Source: Pedobacter psychroterrae (GTDB taxonomy: Bacteria; Bacteroidota; Bacteroidia; Sphingobacteriales; Sphingobacteriaceae). From it: a DNA stretch of 64,000 nt. The translations under genes and the position numbers were made by a program. Of this stretch, positions 1 to 8,276 are shown piece by piece; the first letter of the stretch is position 1; each line of letters starts with the position of its first letter. Under the pieces are notes generated by a model. That model was not told the origin of the DNA. It made no database searches and worked only from the letters and a program-made list of their open reading frames with translations. The DNA lies in the NCBI RefSeq assembly GCF_004331695.1, contig NZ_SJSL01000001.1:434001-498000 (forward strand), written 5' to 3'.

Positions 1-1229
1 AAGGTCTTTGCTGCCAGTTCTGCTCTCATGAAGCAATAGTCAGCATAAGTTACTAAAGGGAAAAAATTAACACCTGTTCCACCGTTTTCACCTGCTGCAA
101 ATAAACGTGGTTGAAGATTAGATAATGTATCTAATGCCAGGGTACCACCAGTGGCAGGAGTAATCGATACGCTATTGAAAAACTTTGCGAAATCAGCAGC
201 TGCAGCAGCATCAGGGCTGGTTGCCACCCCATAATAACGTCTTGCATCATACACCGCACTTGCCGGAATTTTACCCTGTGCTTTTGCTAAATTGAAATTA
301 TCCTGTGAGAAAAGGTTAGGTTGATAAAAGAACCTGATCCTCGGATCTGAATTGGTGTACATGAAATCAACTACCGGCCTCGGCGCCCTTAAATTAAGTG
401 CAGACCAGTCACCACCCAACGCAAATGTATTGGCACCTTCAAATATCCAGCTATCAGTGTTGTCAGCCATCAGGTTAGTCGCACCATTGGCCAAAACTTC
501 CTGAATGCGTGTAGCCATTTTAGTAGGGTTCCTCTTCATCAGACGCATAGCAATACGCATACGTATTGCGTTTGCAGTTTTAACCCATTTAACAGCTGAT
601 CCTCCAAAAAACATATCTGAAGTTCCGTATGAAGTTTGAGGAACTGCGGGTGCTGCCGCCAGTTGTGACGCAGCCATTTTGATTTCGTTATCTACAATAT
701 CAAATAATTGTTCCTGAGTATCGTATTTTGGGGTAAATGTACCTCCGTATTTGCCTTGGAAAGCTTCGGAATAAGCGAGGCTGCCATTGATATCGGAAAC
801 GTAAAATGCGTAGTACGCTCTGACTATTCTTGAGATAGCAATCTGGTGAACTCTCTTCGCCTGCTCTTCTTCAGACATTCCCGAAACGAGTTGCTCGATA
901 TCAGTTAGAGATGCACCTATACCTGGATAGAACATTGTGTAACGTTTATTTCTTAAGCTACCGGATTCACTGACAAATCCAACGCCGTTTCCGTTTAAAG
1001 GGGTAGACATTTGCATCCAGGGCATTATACCGCGCAGGTTGTCATAATACCACTCTTCGCGATCATCCATGAGACGAATGGAAGCATTGAAAAACTGCTG
1101 TTCTGGGGTAATTTTATCTAAGATCTGGGGGTTTGTGTTGAGCTCGACAAACTTTTCTTTTTTACAAGAAGACATTGTGATGCATCCAAAAACCGCCAAA
1201 CCCATCAATACTCTATATGTTGTTTTCAT
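1..1229 (-). CDS. SusD/RagB family nutrient-binding lipoprotein (3' end cut by window edge)
   Basis: This gene starts at an ATG whose complement is at 1227-1229 and stays open to the left edge, so the C-terminus is missing. About 409 codons are visible. The N-terminus is a short hydrophobic signal ending in a lipobox-like MSSC followed by KKEK, as expected for a surface-exposed lipoprotein. The body is helix-rich and resembles the SusD-like type 2 group, with a segment near MDDREEWYYDN and later WIFEGANTFALGGDWS. SusD proteins sit on top of a SusC barrel and capture oligomeric nutrients. It lies 29 bases downstream of the SusC gene at 1259-4603 on the same strand, so the two form a SusCD pair, probably transcribed together with the ROK regulator upstream. 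The substrate cannot be read from sequence; no glycoside hydrolase is visible next to it. Confidence 0.85.
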   Translation of the reverse strand, partial: MKTTYRVLMGLAVFGCITMSSCKKEKFVELNTNPQILDKITPEQQFFNASIRLMDDREEWYYDNLRGIMPWMQMSTPLNGNGVGFVSESGSLRNKRYTMFYPGIGASLTDIEQLVSGMSEEEQAKRVHQIAISRIVRAYYAFYVSDINGSLAYSEAFQGKYGGTFTPKYDTQEQLFDIVDNEIKMAASQLAAAPAVPQTSYGTSDMFFGGSAVKWVKTANAIRMRIAMRLMKRNPTKMATRIQEVLANGATNLMADNTDSWIFEGANTFALGGDWSALNLRAPRPVVDFMYTNSDPRIRFFYQPNLFSQDNFNLAKAQGKIPASAVYDARRYYGVATSPDAAAAADFAKFFNSVSITPATGGTLALDTLSNLQPRLFAAGENGGTGVNFFPLVTYADYCFMRAELAAKT

Positions 1230-1258
1230 GTTGTTTTTTTTAACTATTAAACTTGTTT

Positions 1259-4200
1259 CTATAAACTACCTTTAATTGATAAGGCAAAGGTACGTGTATA
1301 TGGCGCGCCACCATACTCAGCAAACGCGCCCGGTGCGTTAGAGAACAAAGACTCCGGGTGGATGTGATCTGGCAATCCATTATAGATGTACGTTAAATTT
1401 CTTGCTGTCAAACCAATGCTCAGCCTGTTGAAGCTAATTTTTTCAGCATATTTTTTAGGGAGTGTATAGCCAACTGAAACTTCTCTCAAGGCAACCCAAT
1501 TGTTTTCAAATGTAGAGTATTCCCGGATACCTGTAGCCCACTGCGTCAAACGTGCATAGTGGATACGTGCGCTAACTGGCTGGATTAACCCTTGAGCAAC
1601 TGCATCTGCGAAAGTTTTGCCGCCAACATTCACGTTGTTGATGATTGTTCCATCAGCAAAAATTCCTTCAGGCATTATACCGTCATTGAAAGTACCAGTA
1701 ACAGCGCCCTGTGCATTGAAAGTTTTTCTCTCCACACCACCGTACTCAGCAGAACGACCAAACAGGGTGCTTTCGAATGCACCGTAGTTCGATCCATACT
1801 GGTGCGATGCAGAAGTCATTAAACCGCCAACCTTAGCATCAATCTGGAAATTCAGGTTAAAGTCTTTGTAACGCAAGTTATTGATGGTACTGGCAGTGAA
1901 TTTCTCCATCATCGTACCCAGCTTTTTATTGCCCTGACCTGCATCACCATTCCTCCAGTAACTACCATTTGCTTTCAGCAATTTCTGACCGTTTCTTGGA
2001 TCATCAATATTATTTCCATTAGCGTCTTTTGCCTGATAGCTGGCAAATCCATATCCCGTGTAAATTGTTCCGTAGTCTTCACCTTCAATAGCAACAGAAG
2101 CCATATCAGCTCCAAATGCGTTTGCCAATGTTAATGCAGTTACTCCAGGGAATAGCTTTACAACTTTGTTCCTGTTTCTTGCGAAGTTCACAGAAGCATT
2201 CCATTCGAAATTTGTGGATTTCACAGGAGTCGCATTAAGCAAGAGCTCTACCCCTTGATTTTGGATATTACCTGCATTTACCAATTGTCTTTCTACACCA
2301 CTCTCTCTTGGAACTTCAAGACCGATAATCTGGTTGTATGAGTTCTTTTTGTAAAAGGTAAAATCAATTCCAAATCTGTCATTAAAGAATCTCATTTCTG
2401 TACCGATCTCGAACTCCTTTGTCAACTCATTTTTTAAATTATCATTTCCTTTGATGTACTCAGGATAACCGTAACGCGGCGTCTGAACAGTCCCGGTACC
2501 ACTAGATGCAACATCTGTATAGATTCCCAGGAAGCCATATTTACCACGGCTGGTTTCGTAAGGATTTGTACCCAAACCTGTATGACCATAGTTAGCCCTC
2601 AATTTACCATAGGATAAGAATCCAAGTGCAGCATTGTCTTTAACCAGTTCCGAGAAGACGAAAGACAATCCAACAGATGGATAAAGGTATGAATAGTCTC
2701 CGTGTCCGTCAGGATATGTCAGCGTAGAAGAACGGTCATTACGTAAACTTGCATTTAAAGTCAAGAAGTTTCTATAGCTGATATCACCGAATGCATATAC
2801 TGCATCAGTTCTGATGCTTCCATCTAAAGTGATATCAGTGACAAATGGATTCGCGGAGTTGCCTAGATAAAATCTTCCCGGATCTTTTAGTCCACCATCA
2901 GTTCTTGATCTGGTACCTCTTCTGCCGAAATCTGTTAGCTTCTCACCTCCTAAACTAAAGTTGTAATCGAAGTCCTCACTAATTTTATTGCTTGCGTTCA
3001 GCAAGAATTGTAACCTGGTGCTACGTTGGTCAATTTGTCCTAATGCATACTCACCGCCTGTGAAGTTGACACCAGAACCTATGTTTCTGGTTTCAGAATT
3101 GATGTTTACCTGGTTTAATGTTCCACGAACCATTGCATTTAACCACGGAGTGATATTGCTGGTAACTTCAATGTTTCCACGGAAATTGTTTTCTTTTTGC
3201 CTGTTGTTCTGATTGTACAGGTCAAACCAGAATGAAGAAAGACCGTATGGATCAGCGTCACCTTGTTTTGCACCACCGTTACTTTCGTCCCTATAATTGT
3301 TTTTCCAGTACTGCGTATCGTAGTTTCTTGGATTACCATAGACAAAGGCAAATAATGGACTTGAATTTCCGCCTTGTCTCATTGGATTCTTCGCGCTTCC
3401 CACTGTATAATTTACCCCAGCCTCTACATTGAATAGTTTACCCAGTTTATGAGAGCCCCTGAAGTCAACTGCATCCCTGTTGAACTGGTTATTTGGCAAA
3501 ATACCTTTGCTTCCGAAACGGGTATATGACAACCTGAAATTTCCATCGTCATTTGCTCCCTGGAACGCAAGATTAGAAGTATTGTAGATGCCTGTATCAA
3601 AAATATCTAAAAGGTTATCCGGTTTAGCATCCCATTTAATCATTCTACCGTCGATGTCTTTCACCTCACTGCCATCAAATTTAGGTCCGAAGCCCCAGAA
3701 ATAGTTGGCTGCGTCTACTTGAGGCACACCATTCGCATCATTCGCGAAAGTTGGGTTGATACCTGCACCGAAAACGTTCTGCACGTCAAAAACACGGTAA
3801 GCTTCCTCAACTGTCTGAGTATGAGAGAAGGAAATACCTAATCCCTGATTTGCCCTACCTTTTTTAGAGGTGATTAAAAGCACCCCATTCTGAGCTCTGG
3901 AGCCGTATAGTGAACTTGCTGCGGCACCTTTTAAAACAGTAACGCTTTCATAATCATCAGCATTCAGGTTTTTCATAATGTTACCAAAATCCTCAGGACT
4001 GTTTCCATAAGAATCTGCTCCTGTCACACCAGGCTGTATCAATACACCATCGATGACTACCAATGGCTGAGTGTTTGGACTCAATGAAGAGTTACCACGA
4101 ATCCTGATCCTTGACGAGGACTGCGGACCGCCAGCACCTTGATTGATCACCACACCGGCCACTTTACCGTTCAGTGCGTTCACAATGTTTGGTTCATTGG

Positions 4201-4603
4201 CTCTAACCAAATCGTCTCCTTTAACCTCTTGAATAGAATAACTTAATTTTCTGGTCTGCTGTCTTACCCCGAAACCTGTAGTTACGACTACTTCATTTAA
4301 GGTTTGATCATCCTCTTTCAACACCACACTTACTGTCGTCTTGTCACCAATGGTGATTTCCTGAGCAACGAAACCAATCAGGGAAACCCTGATCACACTC
4401 TGTGCTCCAAGTGTAAGTGTAAATTGACCTGCACTATTGGTAGCTGTACCATTACTGCTTCCTACCTCCAGTACAGTAGCGCCAGGCAAGGCCTGTCCTC
4501 TTTCGTCTTTCACACTACCCGTAAAAGACTTTTGTGCAAAGGACAATGTTGCAGATAACATCAACACCATCATCCAGAGACACCTTAAGTAAATTTGTTT
4601 CAT
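1259..4603 (-). CDS. SusC/RagA family TonB-linked outer membrane protein
   Basis: A 1114-residue TonB-dependent transporter. It has a signal peptide ending near SFAQ (residue 24), a carboxypeptidase-D-like regulatory domain at about 26-97, a SusC-type TonB-box region (LNEVVVTTG, 102-110), a plug domain at about 115-240 with the motif LKGAAASSLYGSRAQNG, and then a long beta-barrel ending in an aromatic-rich strand. SusC barrels import nutrients bound by their SusD partner, using energy from TonB-ExbBD. This copy lacks the STN domain found in the second SusC of the window (19392-22796), so it probably does not signal to an anti-sigma factor. The ROK-type regulator 52 bases upstream is a better candidate for its control. 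SusD follows directly downstream. The family call is firm, the substrate unknown. Confidence 0.95.
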   Translation of the reverse strand: MKQIYLRCLWMMVLMLSATLSFAQKSFTGSVKDERGQALPGATVLEVGSSNGTATNSAGQFTLTLGAQSVIRVSLIGFVAQEITIGDKTTVSVVLKEDDQTLNEVVVTTGFGVRQQTRKLSYSIQEVKGDDLVRANEPNIVNALNGKVAGVVINQGAGGPQSSSRIRIRGNSSLSPNTQPLVVIDGVLIQPGVTGADSYGNSPEDFGNIMKNLNADDYESVTVLKGAAASSLYGSRAQNGVLLITSKKGRANQGLGISFSHTQTVEEAYRVFDVQNVFGAGINPTFANDANGVPQVDAANYFWGFGPKFDGSEVKDIDGRMIKWDAKPDNLLDIFDTGIYNTSNLAFQGANDDGNFRLSYTRFGSKGILPNNQFNRDAVDFRGSHKLGKLFNVEAGVNYTVGSAKNPMRQGGNSSPLFAFVYGNPRNYDTQYWKNNYRDESNGGAKQGDADPYGLSSFWFDLYNQNNRQKENNFRGNIEVTSNITPWLNAMVRGTLNQVNINSETRNIGSGVNFTGGEYALGQIDQRSTRLQFLLNASNKISEDFDYNFSLGGEKLTDFGRRGTRSRTDGGLKDPGRFYLGNSANPFVTDITLDGSIRTDAVYAFGDISYRNFLTLNASLRNDRSSTLTYPDGHGDYSYLYPSVGLSFVFSELVKDNAALGFLSYGKLRANYGHTGLGTNPYETSRGKYGFLGIYTDVASSGTGTVQTPRYGYPEYIKGNDNLKNELTKEFEIGTEMRFFNDRFGIDFTFYKKNSYNQIIGLEVPRESGVERQLVNAGNIQNQGVELLLNATPVKSTNFEWNASVNFARNRNKVVKLFPGVTALTLANAFGADMASVAIEGEDYGTIYTGYGFASYQAKDANGNNIDDPRNGQKLLKANGSYWRNGDAGQGNKKLGTMMEKFTASTINNLRYKDFNLNFQIDAKVGGLMTSASHQYGSNYGAFESTLFGRSAEYGGVERKTFNAQGAVTGTFNDGIMPEGIFADGTIINNVNVGGKTFADAVAQGLIQPVSARIHYARLTQWATGIREYSTFENNWVALREVSVGYTLPKKYAEKISFNRLSIGLTARNLTYIYNGLPDHIHPESLFSNAPGAFAEYGGAPYTRTFALSIKGSL

Positions 4604-4655
4604 TTTGATTAGTTTAAGATTAGTAATTATATGATTAGGGTATTATAAAATGCTT

Positions 4656-5861
4656 TTAGTTAAACTGACAATTCTCTACTATTAAGATCGCAGCACCCAG
4701 CAGTTCAGCGGTATCTGCAAGGTCAGAAACTACAATAGTTGTCTGATCTGCAATCCTGCTGATACAAAATTCATTCATGGCCTGCTGTATCGGGGCCATC
4801 AAAATTTTCCCGGCAATTGCCCCACGTCCTGCAACGACAATTAGTTCGGGGTTCATGATGTGAATCAGCGTGGCAATTCCTTTTCCTATAAGAAATGCGG
4901 CTTCTGACAGAATAGACACCGCCAAAGGGTCGCCGTCCCTCGCTGCAACCAAAAAATGATCACCAGGTAATTTTGACTTGTCTTTAAAAAGAGCCTCCAG
5001 TCTGGAACTGACCCCATTTGCAATTTCCTTTTCCGCACGCTCTACTAATACCAGCAGGGAAGTATCGACTTCTAAGCAACCTCGTTTACCACAAGAACAC
5101 AGCTTATTGGTTTGTGACAGCGGGATGTGGCTAAACTCTCCTGCAAAACCGCTATGGCCACGGAAAAGACTGCCATTGATGATCATCCCAAGCCCACTAC
5201 CCCAACCCACATTTACTACCAACACTTCTTTCAGGTTTTGCCCGGCACCAAACCTAAGTTCTGCAAGCGCGGTCAAGCTTGAATCGTTATCAATAAATAC
5301 AGGCAAGCCAAGTTCCTTACTTAAGTGATTTCTTAGACTACCGTTGTTTTTTAATTTAAAGAAAGTGTAGTTTATGCCTTGCTTAGTATTAATAAAGCCC
5401 GGCATACCGATACCGATCCCTAAAATTTCCTCCACAGGGATATTGGATTGTTGCAGGTAGCCCTTCAAAAATTTAATTAAAATCTCAATGTCTTCTGGAT
5501 TTTCGGTAAGGGTGAAGGAAAGACTTGCTGATCCCTGGCGGACATTGTTTAGCAGGTCGTAAATCACGACTCTTGTGACCAATTGATCCATTGCTACGGA
5601 TACCAGGAACCTCTTTTTAGCAGGATTGATCAGATACATGACGGCCCTGCGACCACCGGTTGACTTTGAAAGCGCAGACTCCAGTACATAACCTTCTGCA
5701 ATAAGATCCATCACAGCGCTTGTTACAATTGGAACGCTTTTATGTATCAACTTACTCAACTCGGTAATGGTAAGTGATTTGTGGAAATAAAGATACTTGA
5801 TCACATCCCTCCTAAGCTGGTGATACTTTTTTAATGTGGCGGTTAGTGGTTTGGCTTGCAT
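4656..5861 (-). CDS. ROK family transcriptional regulator (NagC/XylR type)
   Basis: A 401-residue protein with an N-terminal winged helix-turn-helix (about 15-60, TITELSKLIHKSVPIVTSAV) followed by an ROK sugar-kinase fold. Visible ROK features are an IGIGMPG segment, an IDND segment, the glycine motif WGSGLG, and the zinc site with CSCGKRGC (Cys 255, 257 and 262) plus the upstream GEFSH histidine. With the DNA-binding domain fused in front, it most likely senses a sugar or sugar phosphate and represses or activates nearby transport genes. The reading frame can be extended 15 bases to a TTG, but the ATG at 5861 is the better start. It sits directly upstream of the SusC/SusD pair on the same strand and is its likely regulator. 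The inducer is unknown. Confidence 0.85.
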   Translation of the reverse strand: MQAKPLTATLKKYHQLRRDVIKYLYFHKSLTITELSKLIHKSVPIVTSAVMDLIAEGYVLESALSKSTGGRRAVMYLINPAKKRFLVSVAMDQLVTRVVIYDLLNNVRQGSASLSFTLTENPEDIEILIKFLKGYLQQSNIPVEEILGIGIGMPGFINTKQGINYTFFKLKNNGSLRNHLSKELGLPVFIDNDSSLTALAELRFGAGQNLKEVLVVNVGWGSGLGMIINGSLFRGHSGFAGEFSHIPLSQTNKLCSCGKRGCLEVDTSLLVLVERAEKEIANGVSSRLEALFKDKSKLPGDHFLVAARDGDPLAVSILSEAAFLIGKGIATLIHIMNPELIVVAGRGAIAGKILMAPIQQAMNEFCISRIADQTTIVVSDLADTAELLGAAILIVENCQFN

Positions 5862-6171
5862 ACCCAAACATAGCAAAAAAAATATTTAATCAAACAATCT
5901 TAGTAAAAAATTTATTAATGAAGATGTTCTTAAAAATATAATAGCTATCAAATCTCTGTTTTGGCAGAGAAAAAAGGTTTTAGCAAAAAATATCTCGTTG
6001 ATTGAATTAACAATTTTTCTGTCGTGAATGGCGGATTATCCGAAAAAAAGTAGTCTACGATCCGTATTGAACTGACCAATTAGACAATTACATAGCGTAC
6101 AATAAGGCCTTTGTCCAGCTTTATAGAAGCTAAATGAAAAAACAGCGAATAAAAAATTAAAAATTGTAGCC
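5862..6171. other. AT-rich intergenic region upstream of the ROK gene
   Basis: There are 310 bases here without a convincing gene. The stretch is very AT-rich and should hold the promoter of the ROK-SusC-SusD unit and the 3' end of the barrel gene at 6172. A small hairpin is visible, tctctg at 5953-5958 pairing with cagaga at 5965-5970, followed on the plus strand by a run of A. It has no U-tract on the minus strand and I do not call it a terminator. No good -33/-7 promoter pair was found. Confidence 0.5.
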
Positions 6172-7791
6172 CTAAAAATCGGTATACAAATTCCTGAAAC
6201 TACTACGTAGTCCTATGGTAAACCAATTGCTATTGTATTGATAACCGTTGTCTAGCTTTTCCTGGCGCAGTATGCTGCCAAACTCCACTCTGAGATTATA
6301 TTTCGGATTTAACAAATACGCTACTTTTATCTCACCATAAAAAAGATCTGTACCCACTCCCTGTCCGATCCTGTTTCCAAAAGTATCCGGGATACCGTAA
6401 TCATAACTTTTAAAAATATTTTTACCATAGTTAAACCCACCTTCATCCAGCCCGTACTGAGCGTAAAGTAATTGTCCCTGAACATCAAAACGCTTATAAG
6501 AATAATTGAGGATACCAAGCACCTCCCGGAAATTGGCACCGAATGGATGGGCCAATGCCTGGTTATAATGGGCATAATTTGATACTCGGTTGAAATGTGA
6601 ATAGGTATATGGCCGGGCGGTATTAAATTCAGCCAGGTAATTCAAATTTTTAACATTTAACAGATCTGAACCTTTAAGACCTACCTGCAGCGCCCATTTG
6701 TTACCCCAATAACCATTTCCGGCAAAGAACTCTCTGGCTGTAAATTCATCCAGCATAAATTGGCCATACAAGGCCGTATTGTTGAAAACCTCATATTTTA
6801 AATTCAAACCAAGCCTCATTTTGTCAGGGGAAAGTGTATTTCCCGATTCCAGTGGTCTGAGGAAAACAAAGGGATGAATATAATTGAAATCAAAGCCTCT
6901 TTTCCCCTGAGGTTGGGCATCTGCCCATGTTACTGCCTGAAAAAATCCGGCAGAAAAACGATTGGTAATATTCCAATCAAGGTAATGGATAGCAGCCCAT
7001 TTTCCACGGGAGCCAAATTCACGCCCGGGGCCAAGTCTCGGCGCTCCCGGATCAAGCATATAAGCAATGATGGTTTGGTATTGAACGTTTCCCAAACTAG
7101 CCCGTAAACGAACAAAAGAATAATTTGCAGCATTGTCTGAAAGCAGCATAGACCTGTATCCATCTCCGATGAAATTTTTATCATAACCCAGGGCAAGATT
7201 TAAGAATTTATTTGGCGTATAAGAAACCAATGCAGTTACATAAGCCCAGTCTTTAACTGATCCGGATAACTTATCCCCTCCCGACTGTCCCGGAACTACC
7301 TGATTGCTGTCTACAAAATAAGTATAATAGTTCGCAAACTTGCCCTGGTTTTCATACCCACTGGTATAAAAGGAAAACTTACTCCCAACATTTCCACCTA
7401 CCTGAAAACCTCTTGTGTTAAGCCAGGTATCCGTAGAATTACCTGTTTCTACTCCAGCCATAAAATCAGGAAGAAAATCTGCATATATCTGATAATCATC
7501 CGAATTGAAATTAAGCAAATGTTCCTGGGTTAACTTTCTCCGTGCCCAGCTCCGCTCGCCCGTAGAATCTACACCTGCATTCATGAGACTATCATATCTT
7601 TTTCTAAGCAGGGAATCATCGGCGAAGTAAGCCTTTATAGCGCTATGATGACGTGTATTTACATCATAAACAGACTTATTCAGCTTTTGATAAAATTGAT
7701 AGGAAAGTGGGATCTGTTGGTTAGGTGTTTGCTGTGCATTTGAAATTAAAAAACAAACCGTGCTGAGGAGCGTAAAAAGTATTTTTTTCAT
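6172..7791 (-). CDS. Outer membrane beta-barrel protein, Wzi/RemB-like
   Basis: A 539-residue exported protein with signal peptide MKKILFTLLSTVCFLISNAQ. The mature part begins with a charged helical region (about 40-95), then a long series of alternating aromatic/polar strands typical of an outer membrane barrel and ends in aromatic residues. The core around YDKNFIGDGYRSMLLSD and the later FNYIHPFVFLRP resembles proteins annotated in Bacteroidota as capsule assembly Wzi family or gliding motility RemB. Wzi in enterobacteria anchors capsule at the surface; RemB is linked to surface motility in Flavobacterium. No capsule export gene or gliding gene lies beside it, so its role here is open. The gene stands alone between the ROK gene and a small zinc-ribbon gene. 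Confidence 0.6.
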   Translation of the reverse strand: MKKILFTLLSTVCFLISNAQQTPNQQIPLSYQFYQKLNKSVYDVNTRHHSAIKAYFADDSLLRKRYDSLMNAGVDSTGERSWARRKLTQEHLLNFNSDDYQIYADFLPDFMAGVETGNSTDTWLNTRGFQVGGNVGSKFSFYTSGYENQGKFANYYTYFVDSNQVVPGQSGGDKLSGSVKDWAYVTALVSYTPNKFLNLALGYDKNFIGDGYRSMLLSDNAANYSFVRLRASLGNVQYQTIIAYMLDPGAPRLGPGREFGSRGKWAAIHYLDWNITNRFSAGFFQAVTWADAQPQGKRGFDFNYIHPFVFLRPLESGNTLSPDKMRLGLNLKYEVFNNTALYGQFMLDEFTAREFFAGNGYWGNKWALQVGLKGSDLLNVKNLNYLAEFNTARPYTYSHFNRVSNYAHYNQALAHPFGANFREVLGILNYSYKRFDVQGQLLYAQYGLDEGGFNYGKNIFKSYDYGIPDTFGNRIGQGVGTDLFYGEIKVAYLLNPKYNLRVEFGSILRQEKLDNGYQYNSNWFTIGLRSSFRNLYTDF

Positions 7792-7897
7792 TCTATTGTG
7801 TTTATCATTCTCTTAAAAGTGCTTTTTGCTTCCAGATTCGGAATTGGCTGCAATAACAGGGACAAGCTAAGAAAAAGATAGCATAAAAGAAAAAATC

Positions 7898-7910
7898 CCG
7901 GAATACCCGG
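7898..7910 (-). terminator. Weak hairpin and U-tract after the zinc-ribbon gene
   Basis: Read on the minus strand, directly after the stop at 7911, a short CCGG / CCGG stem (7907-7910 and 7898-7901 approximately) is followed by GATTTTTTC. The stem is only four or five pairs, so this is a marginal terminator call. Confidence 0.3.
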
Positions 7911-8096
7911 TCAATTATAATTACTGGTCCTTGCTCCTTTTCTATTTACCCAAACATACCTGTTAGTGGTACATTTAGGACACCAATAAATTCTAATTGG
8001 AAGGAATCCCAGTATATTTTTTAAAATAAACCCCCGGGGCACCTGATAGTGGAAATCAGTGTGACATTTCTGACACTTGTAATCTTGATAGCTCAT
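7911..8096 (-). CDS. Small zinc-ribbon protein of unknown function
   Basis: A 61-residue protein with two CxxC knuckles, CQKC at residues 8-11 and CPKC at 39-42, about 30 residues apart. This is the classic arrangement for one structural zinc ion. The middle part (PRGFILKNILGFLPIRIYW) is hydrophobic but too mixed for a clear membrane helix. The tail is short, basic and polar. Such ribbons are found in many small regulatory or adaptor proteins, but I do not recognise a named family. It has a good ATG and is separated from both neighbours, so it is probably expressed on its own. Confidence 0.6.
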   Translation of the reverse strand: MSYQDYKCQKCHTDFHYQVPRGFILKNILGFLPIRIYWCPKCTTNRYVWVNRKGARTSNYN

Positions 8097-8214
8097 TTAG
8101 TTTAGGTAGTGGTTTTATCTATATCAATAATATTGCCAATTGTTACCTGTAATTACGAAAAAAAAGTCCTGATGGTTGTTTAAGCTGTAAAATAACGTTC
8201 AACCTCTACATAGA

Positions 8215-8250
8215 ACAAAGGCCTTAACCCCACAAGGTTAAGGCCTTTGT
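8215..8250 (-). terminator. Strong stem-loop downstream of the RND efflux operon
   Basis: A perfect 15-base-pair stem (8215-8229 with 8236-8250) closed by the six-base loop CCACAA lies 27 bases beyond the stop codon of the RND pump. The T-rich flank (cgccttttta) is on the plus-strand side, while the minus-strand tail is not T-rich. It is therefore either a rho-independent terminator that works in both directions or an RNA 3'-end stabiliser for the efflux operon. Confidence 0.6.
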
Positions 8251-8276
8251 CGCCTTTTTATTAAAATTAGGCGGTT

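Noticed and set aside
5865..5872. TATGTTTG on the minus strand as the ROK promoter
   Set aside because: It overlaps the start codon region, so transcription would begin after the ATG at 5861, and no TTG is correctly spaced.
5862..6171. Hairpin at 5953-5970 as a terminator
   Set aside because: The stem has only six pairs and the minus-strand flank after it is not T-rich.
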